DNA of 64,000 nucleotides from Candidatus Skiveiella danica (GCA_016721925.1 JADKHE010000005.1:124001-188000); one strand, 5' to 3'; counted from the stretch's first letter, positions 1-8,293 are shown. The notes: a model not told the origin generated them from the letters alone. A program made the numbers and translations.

Positions 1-218
1 TGGGCGCCAACCGCGAATTGCGCCGCCAGCTCAATCTGGCTTGTGCTCAGCAAGGTGTGCGCGTGCATTACCCGGAGCTGCACCTGTGCACCGACAACGG
101 CGCCATGATCGCCATGGCTGCCGCCATGCGCCTGCAGGCAGGGGTGCAACAGGCCAGCCGGGTTTACGCGTTCGACGTCAAGCCCCGCTGGCCACTGGAT
201 GCACTGGAGGTGAACTGA
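1..218 (+). CDS. tsaD: tRNA threonylcarbamoyladenosine (t6A) transferase TsaD, C-terminal fragment
   Basis: Only the last 71 codons are inside the window; the reading frame opens at base 3 with residues GANRELR and ends at the TGA at 216-218. The GANxxLR...L motif followed by a PxxxxCTDNGAMIA block is the conserved C-terminal part of the TsaD/Kae1 ASKHA-fold subunit, which transfers the threonylcarbamoyl group onto A37 of ANN-decoding tRNAs. TsaE, its ATPase partner, is encoded about 46 kb away in this same window. The stop codon is followed at once by a dispersed repeat shared with the end of the convergent hsp20 gene. Identification is firm; the start is outside the window. Confidence 0.9.
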   Translation, partial: GANRELRRQLNLACAQQGVRVHYPELHLCTDNGAMIAMAAAMRLQAGVQQASRVYAFDVKPRWPLDALEVN

Positions 219-229
219 AAGGCTCCACC

Positions 230-269
230 CCAGCGCAGGCTGGTCACTTTTAGCTACTTAATTGATAGT
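230..269 (-). repeat. Dispersed 40-bp element, copy 1
   Basis: Read on the minus strand, the first 17 bases ACTATCAATTAAGTAGC form the AT-rich imperfect palindrome. After a 6-base spacer comes TGACCAGCCTGCGCTGG. It aligns without gaps to seven other copies in the window. It sits between the convergent tsaD and hsp20 genes and supplies the hsp20 stop codon (TAA at 258-260) and last codons. Similarity continues weakly to about base 214. Confidence 0.8.
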
Positions 270-650
270 CAGCCGAGTGCTGGTGTCCACCGGTTGTTTC
301 TTCGCCAGCGTGAGCGTGAGCACGCCGTTTTCCAGTTTCGCCACGCTGGTCGAGGCGTCGATGTCCTGCGGCAGTTCGAATCCGTGACGGTACTGCCGGG
401 GCGCGTCGGCGAGCGTTTCGATGCGCACGACCTGACCTTCGATCTGGATGTTCAGCTGTTCCTTGTTGACGCCGGGCACGTCCAGCGAGAGCGTCCAGAC
501 TGCATCGTCGGATGTGACTTCGGTGCGGCAGGCCTTGGTTCCTTCGGAAGGACTCGGCAGTGCCTGGTCGAGCAGGCGATCGAGCGCGTGCATGGCGGGG
601 ACATAGGCGGCGCGGCGCAGCGTGGCGGGGCGGGTGGTTGCGAAAAACAT
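258..650 (-). CDS. Small heat-shock protein, Hsp20/alpha-crystallin family (first copy)
   Basis: Predicted 130-residue cytoplasmic holdase chaperone. The alpha-crystallin domain covers roughly residues 40-125, with the typical DVPGVNKEQLNI strand and the ENGVLTLTLAKK block, and the C-terminus ends RLTIN. The ATG at 648-650 is chosen over the upstream ATG at 701 because an AGGAG Shine-Dalgarno lies 7 bases before it; the extra 17 residues are not family-like. The gene converges on tsaD, and its stop codon lies inside a dispersed repeat. A second Hsp20 gene sits near 33 kb. A perfect sigma-32-type -35 (CTTGAAA, minus strand, 774-780) occurs upstream, but I see no convincing -10 with it. Confidence 0.85.
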   Translation of the reverse strand: MFFATTRPATLRRAAYVPAMHALDRLLDQALPSPSEGTKACRTEVTSDDAVWTLSLDVPGVNKEQLNIQIEGQVVRIETLADAPRQYRHGFELPQDIDASTSVAKLENGVLTLTLAKKQPVDTSTRLTIN

Positions 651-792
651 CGTGAATCTCCTGTGACCTGTGGTTGAAACATCGGCGGGTGCGGGTGACA
701 TCCGCTCCCTTACACTGCGCGGCGTTCAAACCAGAACCGCCGCATGGCCTGCATCTGTGAGCCCGGCGGTTCTTTTCAAGTGGAATGCAGAG

Positions 793-2067
793 ATGAATAT
801 TTTTCGCCGGCGGCTCTTGAAATTGCTGACCGCCGCCCTTGCTTCGCCTGCCTGGGTTGGGGCCCAGCCGGGGGGGCCATCGATTCGCATCGCCCTGATC
901 GAAGGCCTGAGCGGCCCGTTCGGCAACACCGGCGAGGCGGTGTATCGCAACCTGCTCTGGGCGGTCGAACGTGTCAACGCGCGCGGCGGCGTGAAGCTGC
1001 CTGGCGGTCATCGGATGTTGGGGCTTGAGCGGTACGACAGCAAAGGTCAGAACGAGGAAGGCCTGGCGGCGCTGCGATCGGCCATCGACGATGGCATCCA
1101 GTTCGTGGTGCAGGGCAATTCGTCGTCAGTGGCCGCCGTGCTGATCGACGCGCTCAACAAGCACAACGAGCGCGAACCCGGCAGGCGTGTACTGTTCCTC
1201 AACTACTCGGCGGTGGACCCGGTCCTGACCAATGAGAAATGCAGCTTCTGGCACTTCCGATTCGACGCCCACGCCGACATGCGCATGGCCGCTCTGATGG
1301 AGGTCATCCGCGACGACCGGAGCGTGAAGAGCGTGTACCTCATCGGCCAGGACTACAGCTTTGGCCAATCGGTGCTGCGCGAAGCCAGGCGCCAGCTGGG
1401 TGCCCAGCGCCCGGACATGCAGATCGTCGGCGACGAGCTTCATCCGGTCGGGCGGGTGAAGGACTTTCTGCCTTACGCCGCCAAGATCAAGTCCAGTGGC
1501 GCGCAGGCCGTGATCACCGGCAACTGGGGCAATGACCTGACCTTGCTGGTCAAGGCAGCCCGGGAAGTCGGGTTCGAGGGCAAGTTCTACACCTTTTACG
1601 GCAATGCCCTCGGTGCGCCGGCTGCGATCGGCGATGCCGGGATCGGCCGGGTGGTGGCCGTGGCAGACTGGCTGCCCAACGTGCCCGGGGCGCCGAGCGA
1701 GGCGTTCTACCGCTCCTTTCGCGCGCGCTTTCCCAAGCCCGAGGACGACTACGTGCACATGCGCATGCAACTGCTGGTCGAGGCACTGGTTCAGGCGATG
1801 GAGAAGAGCGGGTCGGCCACGAACATGGTCGCCGTGGCCGGGCAGCTGGAGCAGGCAGCGGTGAGCCTGAGCGGGCAGGGCGGGCGCATGCGCGCGGCGG
1901 ACCATCAGTTTCAGCAGCCGCTGGTGGTGGGCTTGATGGACCGACAGGGAGCGTCAGGCGTCAAGTTCGACGTCGAGGGCTCGGGCTACGGATTCCGGGT
2001 GATCCGCCAGATCAGCCCGGCCCAGGCCGAACTGCCGAGCACCTGCCGGATGGTGCGCCCGGTCTGA
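793..2067 (+). CDS. Periplasmic ABC transporter substrate-binding protein (LivK-like, branched-chain amino acid/amide type)
   Basis: Predicted 424-residue secreted binding protein. The start at 793 gives a clean signal peptide (MNIFRRR, then a hydrophobic run ending WVGAQ near residue 26). The mature part begins with the IRIALIEGLSGPFGNTGE strand typical of type 1 periplasmic binding proteins of the LivK/AmiC/UrtA group, and later has the expected KSSGAQAVITGNWGNDL hinge segment. No permease or ATPase gene is adjacent, so it is an orphan in this window; partner genes may lie elsewhere. The ligand cannot be told from sequence: branched-chain amino acids, urea, amides or aromatic acids are all possible. 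An in-frame ATG at 670 is rejected because it would bury the signal peptide. Confidence 0.75.
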   Translation: MNIFRRRLLKLLTAALASPAWVGAQPGGPSIRIALIEGLSGPFGNTGEAVYRNLLWAVERVNARGGVKLPGGHRMLGLERYDSKGQNEEGLAALRSAIDDGIQFVVQGNSSSVAAVLIDALNKHNEREPGRRVLFLNYSAVDPVLTNEKCSFWHFRFDAHADMRMAALMEVIRDDRSVKSVYLIGQDYSFGQSVLREARRQLGAQRPDMQIVGDELHPVGRVKDFLPYAAKIKSSGAQAVITGNWGNDLTLLVKAAREVGFEGKFYTFYGNALGAPAAIGDAGIGRVVAVADWLPNVPGAPSEAFYRSFRARFPKPEDDYVHMRMQLLVEALVQAMEKSGSATNMVAVAGQLEQAAVSLSGQGGRMRAADHQFQQPLVVGLMDRQGASGVKFDVEGSGYGFRVIRQISPAQAELPSTCRMVRPV

Positions 2068-2116
2068 GTGGCGCGATTCCGGAGCACTTCACCTCGCGCG
2101 CAGGGTCCGGTTCTGG

Positions 2117-2422
2117 CTACGAGGCGTAACCCAGGCAGGCGCCGGCATTGGGCCGGCCTTTGCATTCGCGCTTCAGGCGGCGGTCGCGCTCGGCAGTGGT
2201 CTCGGCGGAGCCCTTGTCGTACTTGACGGTGCTGGACTTCTTTTTCTTGTGTTTGGATTTTTCCGGCTGGGCCGATGCCGGCGCAGTGTTGCTGGCGTTG
2301 GCCATCGTGCCGGGCGGGGTGCCCGGCGCGCTGGACGGCGTGGCCGCCCGAACGGGTGCAACGACGGCGCACGCCAGCAGGGCGGCCAGGCTCAGGGTGC
2401 GGAGCGGGAGCGTGATGGACAT
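2117..2422 (-). CDS. Small exported protein with Lys-rich middle and conserved Cys pair
   Basis: 101 residues. An N-terminal signal peptide (hydrophobic residues about 5-22, cleavage after VRAA) is followed by a Pro/Ser/Ala-rich segment, a KHKKKKSS basic run, and a C-terminal block ERDRRLKREC...NAGACLGYA with two cysteines that could form a disulfide. The ATG at 2420-2422 is preceded by an excellent AGGAGGT with 6-base spacing; the longer frame starting at 2461 lacks this. It is a periplasmic hypothetical of the kind common in Burkholderiales; no function is known to me. It is divergent from the aminotransferase gene downstream, about 100 bases away. Confidence 0.65.
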   Translation of the reverse strand: MSITLPLRTLSLAALLACAVVAPVRAATPSSAPGTPPGTMANASNTAPASAQPEKSKHKKKKSSTVKYDKGSAETTAERDRRLKRECKGRPNAGACLGYAS

Positions 2423-2526
2423 GGTGACCTCCTGGATGGTTCTGGACTTTGGCCGCATCATAGCCAGCGAGCCGGCGCCGCGCGGGTCGGCTAGGATCGG
2501 CGCTTGATCGAACCCCTTGTTTCACC

Positions 2527-3714
2527 ATGCGCCAAGCCGTCCTGAATCTCGAAGAATCCAGAATCCGTGAAGTCGCCAATGCCGGCATGGGCCGCGACGA
2601 TGTGCTCGCATTCTGGTTTGGCGAAAGCGACGAGGTGACGCCGGACTTCATCCGGCAGGCCGCCATCGAGTCCCTTCAGCGCGGCGAGACTTTCTACTCG
2701 CACAACCTGGGCCTGCCCGAGTTGCGGCAGGCGGTGTCCACGTACATGAGCGCGCTGCACGGCCCCGTTGAGAGCGGGCGCATTGCGATCACCTCCGGTG
2801 GTGTCAACGCGCTGATGATTGCGATTCAGGCGCTGGTCGATGCCGGCGATGAGGTGGTCGCCGTCACGCCGGTCTGGCCCAACCTGACGGCCCAGCCGGC
2901 GATCATGGGTGCCCGGGTCCGGTGTGTTGCGCTTAAACCGGTCGACGGCGAATGGACGCTGGATCTGCCAAGTCTGTTGGCAGCCGTCACGCCGGCCACC
3001 AAGGTGCTGATCCTGAATGCGCCCAACAACCCGACCGGCTGGACGCTGACCCGCCGCGAACAGCAGGCCCTGCTGGACCACTGCCGGCGCACGGGCACCT
3101 GGATCCTTGCCGACGAGGTCTATGAGCGCCTGTATTTCGCGGACGACACGGACAATGGCTGCGCGCCGAGTTTCCTGGATATCGCTGCCGCGGACGACCG
3201 GCTGGTCGTGGTGCACAGCTTTTCCAAGAGTTTCCTGATGACGGGCTGGCGCCTGGGCTGGCTGGTGATGCCGCCGGACATGACCCACCACGTCGGCAAG
3301 TTGATCGAATTCAACACCTCCTGCGCCAGCGTGTTCACCCAGCGCGCCGGGGTGGTGGCGCTTCATCGCACTGCCGACGTGACGCCGCGCGTGGTGGCGC
3401 ACCTCAAGGTCTGCCGGGACACGCTGATCCCCTTGCTGGCCGCGGTGCCAGGGGTGCAGCTGGCGCTGCCTCGGGGCGGCATGTATGCGTTTTTCAGGGT
3501 CTCCGGCTTTGATGATTCGCTGGTCACGGCCAAGCGGCTGGTGGTCGAAGCCGGGCTCGGGCTGGCGCCTGGCGATGCGTTTGCACCCGAAGCCCGCGGC
3601 TGGCTGCGCTGGTGTTTTGCCTCCCACGACCCGAATCGCCTGGCCCTCGGCGTGGACCGGCTCAGAACATGGCTGGCAGACCAGCGGCCGGCGAACGAGC
3701 GGATCGGGGTATAA
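2527..3714 (+). CDS. Pyridoxal-phosphate aminotransferase, class I/II
   Basis: 395-residue fold-type I aminotransferase. Visible landmarks: the NAPNNPTG motif at 164-171, ADEVYE at 195-200 (Asp binding the pyridine nitrogen, Tyr to O3'), and SFSKSF with the Schiff-base lysine K234, followed by TGWRLGW. It transfers amino groups between an amino acid and a 2-oxo acid in the cytoplasm; the substrate cannot be assigned, and aspartate/aromatic-type or broad-specificity enzymes share this pattern. Its 3' end contains the sequence TATAAT that may serve as the -10 of rpsO. It is probably transcribed alone, since its neighbour upstream diverges. Confidence 0.85.
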   Translation: MRQAVLNLEESRIREVANAGMGRDDVLAFWFGESDEVTPDFIRQAAIESLQRGETFYSHNLGLPELRQAVSTYMSALHGPVESGRIAITSGGVNALMIAIQALVDAGDEVVAVTPVWPNLTAQPAIMGARVRCVALKPVDGEWTLDLPSLLAAVTPATKVLILNAPNNPTGWTLTRREQQALLDHCRRTGTWILADEVYERLYFADDTDNGCAPSFLDIAAADDRLVVVHSFSKSFLMTGWRLGWLVMPPDMTHHVGKLIEFNTSCASVFTQRAGVVALHRTADVTPRVVAHLKVCRDTLIPLLAAVPGVQLALPRGGMYAFFRVSGFDDSLVTAKRLVVEAGLGLAPGDAFAPEARGWLRWCFASHDPNRLALGVDRLRTWLADQRPANERIGV

Positions 3715-3715
3715 T
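3710..3715 (+). promoter_or_regulatory. Candidate -10 box for rpsO
   Basis: A perfect TATAAT overlaps the last codons of the aminotransferase gene, 118 bases before the rpsO start codon. No good -35 is present at 16-18 bases upstream, so the assignment rests on the -10 and on its position before a strongly expressed gene. Confidence 0.4.
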
Positions 3716-3832
3716 TCCAAGGCTTTGCATCCCGCAAGGCGCACGCCATGGGCAGTTCCAGCCTGCGGCGCAAGTTGAAAACTTCGGTGAAGCGGGCCAC
3801 TCGCCAGCCGATCAATCCTTAAGGAAATCAAG

Positions 3833-4099
3833 ATGATTGCATCCTCCATCAAGGCCGAGGTCGTCAAGGCCAACGCCCGCGGCGCGACCGATACCGGCAG
3901 CCCCGAAGTTCAGGTCGCTCTGCTGACCGCCCGTATCAACGAACTGACCCCCCACTTCAAGCTGCATGCCAAGGATCACCACGGCCGTCGCGGCCTGTTG
4001 CGCATGGTCAGCCGTCGCCGCAAGCTGCTGGACTACCTCAAGTCCAGGGATGCCGACCGTTACGTTGCGCTGATCGCCAAGCTTGGCCTGCGCAAGTAA
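3833..4099 (+). CDS. rpsO: 30S ribosomal protein S15
   Basis: 88 residues, the usual bacterial S15 length. The DTGSPEVQVALLTARI segment, HxKDHHGRRGLLRMVSRRRKLLDYLK core and LGLRK C-terminus are all present. S15 binds the central domain of 16S rRNA early in 30S assembly. The start is supported by an AAGGA ribosome-binding site 9 bases upstream. It is followed by a strong terminator and then pnp, the conserved rpsO-pnp order, with pnp carrying its own leader structure. Confidence 0.97.
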   Translation: MIASSIKAEVVKANARGATDTGSPEVQVALLTARINELTPHFKLHAKDHHGRRGLLRMVSRRRKLLDYLKSRDADRYVALIAKLGLRK

Positions 4100-4118
4100 T
4101 CGGTAAATTGAATGCAAG

Positions 4119-4151
4119 GCGCCTGAGTTAGTTCACTAGCTCAGGCGCTTT
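4119..4151 (+). terminator. Intrinsic terminator after rpsO
   Basis: A 13-bp stem (4119-4131 pairing with 4136-4148, one G-U pair) closed by the 4-base loop TTCA is followed by TTTCT and further T-rich sequence. It should end most rpsO transcripts, leaving some read-through into pnp. Confidence 0.85.
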
Positions 4152-4198
4152 CTACTTTGAGTTTTTCATTTCGGAGTCTGTCGCGACGAATACGCGCT

Positions 4199-4241
4199 GT
4201 GTCATTCCATGAAGGATTGCCGATCTTTCATGGAATGGCAT
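4199..4241 (+). promoter_or_regulatory. Long hairpin in the pnp 5' leader (possible RNase III/PNPase autoregulation site)
   Basis: Bases 4199-4217 pair with 4223-4241 to give about 19 bp (three G-U pairs) with a 5-base loop TGCCG, roughly 70 bases before the pnp ATG. It has no T tract, so it is not a terminator. In E. coli the pnp leader folds into a long duplex that RNase III cuts, after which PNPase degrades the leader and represses its own synthesis; the position and length here match that arrangement. The regulatory role is inferred. Confidence 0.6.
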
Positions 4242-4309
4242 CGTGTTCGGATAGTCCGGCTCCGGGCCCCCGGCACAGCCTCATGTGCCGCTGATATCAG
4301 GAGCTGAAC

Positions 4310-6436
4310 ATGTCCATCTTCAACAAAGTCACCAAGACCTTCCAGTGGGGCGACAAGACCGTCGTCATGGAAACCGGCGAGATCGCTCGCCAGGCCTCCG
4401 GCGCCGTGCTGGTCAACATCGATGACACCGTCGTGCTGGCGACCGTCGTGGCGTCCAAGGGCTCCAAGCCCGGCCAGGACTTCTTTCCTCTGACCGTCGA
4501 CTACATCGAGAAGACCTATGCCGCCGGCAAGATCCCGGGCAGCTTCTTCAAGCGTGAAGCCAAGCCGAGCGAGCACGAAACCCTGACCAGCCGCCTGATC
4601 GACCGCCCCATCCGCCCACTCTTCCCCGAGGGCTTTTTCAACGAGGTGCACGTGGTGATTCACACCATTTCGTTGAACCCTGAGGTGGACGCCGACATCG
4701 CCGCGCTGATCGCGTCGAGCGCCGCGCTGGCCATCTCCGGCATTCCGTTTGCGGGCCCCATCGGCGCCGCCCGCGTCGGCTACATCAACGGTGAGTACGT
4801 GCTGAACCCGGGCCAGACCGCTCGCAAGAGCAGCCAGCTGGATCTGGTCGTGGCCGGCACCGAAGCGGCCGTGCTGATGGTGGAGTCCGAGGCTCAGCAA
4901 CTGTCGGAAGAAATCATGCTGGGTGCGGTCGTGTTCGGCCACGAGCAAGGCAACGTCGCGATCAATGCCATCCATGAACTCGTTCGTGACGCGGGCAAGC
5001 CGGTCTGGGACTGGAAAGCGCCGGCCAAGGACGAGGACCTGATTGCCAAGGTCACGGCGCTGGCCGAAGAGAAGCTGCGCGCCGCCTACCAGATCCGCAA
5101 CAAGCAGAGCCGCACGCACGCCTGCCGCGAGGCCTACGCCGTGGTGATGGCCGACCTGAAGGAGGCCGGTGTGGCGTTCGACAGCGTCAAGGTCGAGGGC
5201 ATGCTGTTCGACATCGAGGCCCGTATTGTCCGCAGCCAGATCCTGGCCGGCGAGCCGCGCATCGATGGCCGTGACACCCGCACCGTGCGCCCCATCGAAA
5301 TCCGCAACGGCGTGCTGCCGCGCACCCACGGCTCGGCGCTGTTCACCCGCGGTGAAACCCAGGCGCTCGTCGTGTCCACTCTGGGCACCGAACGCGATGC
5401 CCAGCGCATCGACGCCCTGGCCGGCGAGTACGAAGACCGCTTCATGCTGCACTACAACATGCCTCCCTTTGCCACCGGCGAGGTGGGCCGCATGGGCAGC
5501 ACCAAGCGCCGCGAGATCGGCCACGGCCGCTTGGCCAAGCGCGCGCTGGTTGCCGTGTTGCCGAGCAAGGAAGAGTTCCCCTACACGATGCGTGTCGTGT
5601 CCGAGATCACCGAATCGAATGGATCTTCGTCGATGGCATCCGTCTGCGGCGGCTGCCTGTCGCTGATGGACGCCGGCGTGCCTCTGAAGGCGCATGTCGC
5701 CGGCATCGCAATGGGCCTGATCAAGGAAGCCAACCGCTTTGCCGTCCTGACCGACATCCTGGGTGACGAGGACCACCTCGGCGACATGGACTTCAAGGTG
5801 GCCGGCACGACCAACGGCATCACCGCGCTGCAGATGGACATCAAGATCCAGGGCATCACCAAGGAAATCATGCAGGTGGCGCTGGCGCAGGCCAAGGAAG
5901 CCCGCATGCACATCCTCGGAAAGATGCAGGAGGCCATGGGCGAGGCCAAGGCCGAGGTGTCCAACTTCGCGCCCAAGCTCTACACCATGAAGATCAATCC
6001 CGAGAAGATCCGTGACGTGATCGGCAAGGGCGGCTCCGTCATCCGTGCGCTGACCGAAGAAACCGGGTGCCAGATCAATATCGACGAAGACGGCACCATC
6101 ACCATTGCCGCCACCGACGCGACCAAGGCCGATGAGGCCAAGCGCCGCATCGAGCAAATCACCGCGGAAGTGGAAATCGGCAAGGTGTATGAAGGCCCGG
6201 TGACCAAGATCCTGGATTTCGGCGCCCTGATCAACCTGCTGCCTGGCAAAGACGGTCTGCTGCACATCAGCCAGATCGCGCATGAGCGCGTCGAGAAGGT
6301 GACCGACTATCTCAAGGAAGGCCAGATCGTCAAGGTCAAGGTGCTCGAGACCGATGAAAAAGGCCGGGTCAAGCTGTCCATGAAAGCGCTGCTGGATCGT
6401 GCGCCCCACAACCCGGACGCGGCTGCCCAGCAATAA
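4310..6436 (+). CDS. pnp: Polyribonucleotide nucleotidyltransferase (PNPase)
   Basis: 708-residue phosphorolytic 3'-5' exoribonuclease, the usual length. Two RNase PH-like domains (about 1-220 and 310-545) flank an all-helical linker. Next come a KH domain with GKGGSVIRAL near residue 570 and a C-terminal S1 domain (GKVYEGPVTKI...GLLHISQI). The sequence ends in a short Asn/Asp/Ala tail without the long acidic extension of some relatives. An AGGAG ribosome-binding site precedes the ATG. It acts in mRNA turnover and in the degradosome. The gene follows rpsO and a leader hairpin, and ends directly before a dispersed repeat. Confidence 0.97.
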   Translation: MSIFNKVTKTFQWGDKTVVMETGEIARQASGAVLVNIDDTVVLATVVASKGSKPGQDFFPLTVDYIEKTYAAGKIPGSFFKREAKPSEHETLTSRLIDRPIRPLFPEGFFNEVHVVIHTISLNPEVDADIAALIASSAALAISGIPFAGPIGAARVGYINGEYVLNPGQTARKSSQLDLVVAGTEAAVLMVESEAQQLSEEIMLGAVVFGHEQGNVAINAIHELVRDAGKPVWDWKAPAKDEDLIAKVTALAEEKLRAAYQIRNKQSRTHACREAYAVVMADLKEAGVAFDSVKVEGMLFDIEARIVRSQILAGEPRIDGRDTRTVRPIEIRNGVLPRTHGSALFTRGETQALVVSTLGTERDAQRIDALAGEYEDRFMLHYNMPPFATGEVGRMGSTKRREIGHGRLAKRALVAVLPSKEEFPYTMRVVSEITESNGSSSMASVCGGCLSLMDAGVPLKAHVAGIAMGLIKEANRFAVLTDILGDEDHLGDMDFKVAGTTNGITALQMDIKIQGITKEIMQVALAQAKEARMHILGKMQEAMGEAKAEVSNFAPKLYTMKINPEKIRDVIGKGGSVIRALTEETGCQINIDEDGTITIAATDATKADEAKRRIEQITAEVEIGKVYEGPVTKILDFGALINLLPGKDGLLHISQIAHERVEKVTDYLKEGQIVKVKVLETDEKGRVKLSMKALLDRAPHNPDAAAQQ

Positions 6437-6438
6437 TC

Positions 6439-6478
6439 GCTATTTTTTATATAGCAGATGTTGACCATTTGACGCTGG
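6439..6478 (+). repeat. Dispersed 40-bp element, copy 2
   Basis: GCTATTTTTTATATAGC, a 6-base spacer, then TGACCATTTGACGCTGG, starting two bases after the pnp stop codon. Weaker similarity to other copies runs on through a T-rich stretch to about 6500, so that the start codon of the downstream oxidoreductase (ATG at 6496) lies in the tail of the element. Confidence 0.85.
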
Positions 6479-6495
6479 ACTGATTCCGTTTTTAC

Positions 6496-7515
6496 ATGAA
6501 AGTCGTTGAAATCCAGAAGCCCGGCGCGCCTGAGGTGCTGGTCCCGGGAGTGAGGCAGGATCCGGTGGCGGGAATCGGTGAAGTGCTGATTCGCGTGGCA
6601 GCCAGTGGGGTGAATCGACCCGACGTCTTGCAGCGCACCGGCAGTTACCCGGTGCCGCCTGGCGCGTCGGATATTCCCGGCTTGGAGGTGGCAGGTGTCA
6701 TCGAAGCGGGCGATCCGGCCGCCATGGATTCGGCCGGACTGGCGATCGGCGACCGGGTTTGCGCTCTGGTGGCGGGCGGAGGATACGCCGAGCGGTGTGT
6801 TGCACCGGCCGGCCAATGTCTTCCCGTCCCACATGGCCTGAGCGACGTTGAGGCCGCGTCATTGCCCGAAACGTTCTTCACAGTCTGGAGCAACGTGTTT
6901 GACCGGGCGCGCTTGCAAGCCGGTGAAGTCCTGCTGGTTCAGGGGGGCACGAGTGGCATTGGCGTTACGGCCATCCAGATGGCCAAAGCGCTGGGCGCTA
7001 TGGTGATCGCAACCGCGGGCAGCGACGACAAATGTGCGGCTTGCCTGGCCTTGGGGGCGGATCACGCCATCAATTACAAGACGCAGGATTTCGTCGCGGA
7101 AGTCAAGCGACTGACCGACGGTGCCGGCGTGAATGTGGTGCTTGACATGGTTGCGGGCGGCTATGTGGCTCGCGAGATCGAGTGTCTGGCGGAAGATGGT
7201 CGACTGGTCCTCATCGCGGTGCAAGGTGGCGTCAAGAGCGAGTTCAATGCCGGCTTGGTACTGCGTAAGCGCCTGACGGTGACCGGTTCTACATTGCGGC
7301 CCCGGCCAGTCGAGTTCAAGGCAGCCATCGCGAAGGCCTTGAAGGCCAAAGTCTGGTCGCTGATCGAATCCGGGCACATCAAGCCAGTGATTCACAGCGT
7401 GTTCGATGCACTGGCGGTGGGCGATGACCTTCCCAGCGGGGCTGCGAGGGCTCATGCGCTGATGGAGTCCAATCAGCACATCGGAAAAATTGTTCTCACT
7501 TGGGGTGATGCATGA
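6496..7515 (+). CDS. NAD(P)H-dependent quinone oxidoreductase (zeta-crystallin/PIG3-like MDR family)
   Basis: 339-residue medium-chain dehydrogenase/reductase without the catalytic zinc ligands. N-terminal GroES-like domain (ASGVNRPDVLQRTGSYPVPPG) is followed by a Rossmann domain with QGGTSGIGVTAIQ near residue 150. This profile matches the TP53I3/PIG3 type quinone oxidoreductases that reduce quinones with NADPH. The ATG at 6496 has no clear Shine-Dalgarno because the upstream DNA is the tail of a dispersed repeat. Its TGA overlaps the tpiA ATG (ATGA at 7512-7515), indicating translational coupling. Confidence 0.85.
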   Translation: MKVVEIQKPGAPEVLVPGVRQDPVAGIGEVLIRVAASGVNRPDVLQRTGSYPVPPGASDIPGLEVAGVIEAGDPAAMDSAGLAIGDRVCALVAGGGYAERCVAPAGQCLPVPHGLSDVEAASLPETFFTVWSNVFDRARLQAGEVLLVQGGTSGIGVTAIQMAKALGAMVIATAGSDDKCAACLALGADHAINYKTQDFVAEVKRLTDGAGVNVVLDMVAGGYVAREIECLAEDGRLVLIAVQGGVKSEFNAGLVLRKRLTVTGSTLRPRPVEFKAAIAKALKAKVWSLIESGHIKPVIHSVFDALAVGDDLPSGAARAHALMESNQHIGKIVLTWGDA

Positions 7516-8254
7516 AAAAGAAGCTCATCGCCGGCAACTGGAAGATGAACGGTGGCCTGGCTGCAAACGAAGCACTGGCGAAAGCGCTGTTGGGGGGTTA
7601 AGCGTGCCGGCATGCAACGTCGCAGTCTGCGCGCCGGCGCCGTACCTGGCTCAGCTGCAGGTGCTGCTGGCGAATTCGGAGATTTCGCTGGGTGCCCAGG
7701 ACGTGTCTGCTCATGAATCCGGGGCATACACCGGTGAGGTGTCGGTGGCGATGCTGAAGGAATTCGGGGTGCGCTACGCGATCGTCGGTCATTCGGAGCG
7801 CCGTCAGTACCATGGCGAAACCGACGCGGCCGTGGCGGCCAAGGCGCAGCGGGCGCTGGCCGCGGGCATCACGCCCATCGTCTGCGTCGGGGAGACGCTG
7901 GCGGAGCGCGAGGCCGGCAAGACCGAGGAGGTGGTGAAGCGCCAGCTTGCCGCCGTTATCCACGCCAATGGCCATTGCATCAGTGAAATCGTGGTGGCCT
8001 ACGAGCCGGTGTGGGCCATCGGGACCGGCAAGACCGCTTCACCTGAGCAGGCGCAGCAAGTGCACGCGGTCCTGCGCGCGCAGCTCAGAGCCGCCAGTGA
8101 CCATGCGGATCGCATCGCGATTCTCTACGGTGGCAGCATGAACGCCGCCAATGCTGCGCAATTGCTGGCGCAGCCCGATATCGATGGCGGGCTGATTGGC
8201 GGTGCCTCGCTGAAGGCGCCCGATTTCCTGACCATCATTGCCGCCGCAGGCTGA
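7512..8254 (+). pseudogene. tpiA: Triosephosphate isomerase, with a frameshift after codon 29
   Basis: The true start is the ATG at 7512 overlapping the upstream stop: it encodes MKKKLIAGNWKMN, containing the active-site Lys. The frame then hits TAA at 7599-7601. The rest of the enzyme (VPACNVAVCAPAPYLAQ onward, GHSERR with the catalytic His, AYEPVWAIGTGK with the catalytic Glu, and YGGSM) continues in the -1 frame to 8254. One additional G in the run of six G at 7592-7597 restores an unbroken protein of normal length. TIM interconverts DHAP and GAP in glycolysis and gluconeogenesis. Everything else is intact, so sequence error in the homopolymer, transcript slippage or ribosomal -1 shifting at G-GGG-GGT is more likely than loss of the gene. 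Confidence 0.85.
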
Positions 8255-8293
8255 CCCCTGTCGCGACCGATTATCTATTTCTGGAGTTATTGA

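Noticed and set aside
774..780. CTTGAAA as a sigma-32 -35 for the first hsp20 gene
   Set aside because: The -35 is perfect, but nothing like CCCCAT lies 13-16 bases downstream, so I did not list a promoter.
4202..6433. A 743-codon minus-strand open frame over pnp
   Set aside because: Antisense shadow of pnp with His/Asp/Gly/Leu-biased composition and no family features.
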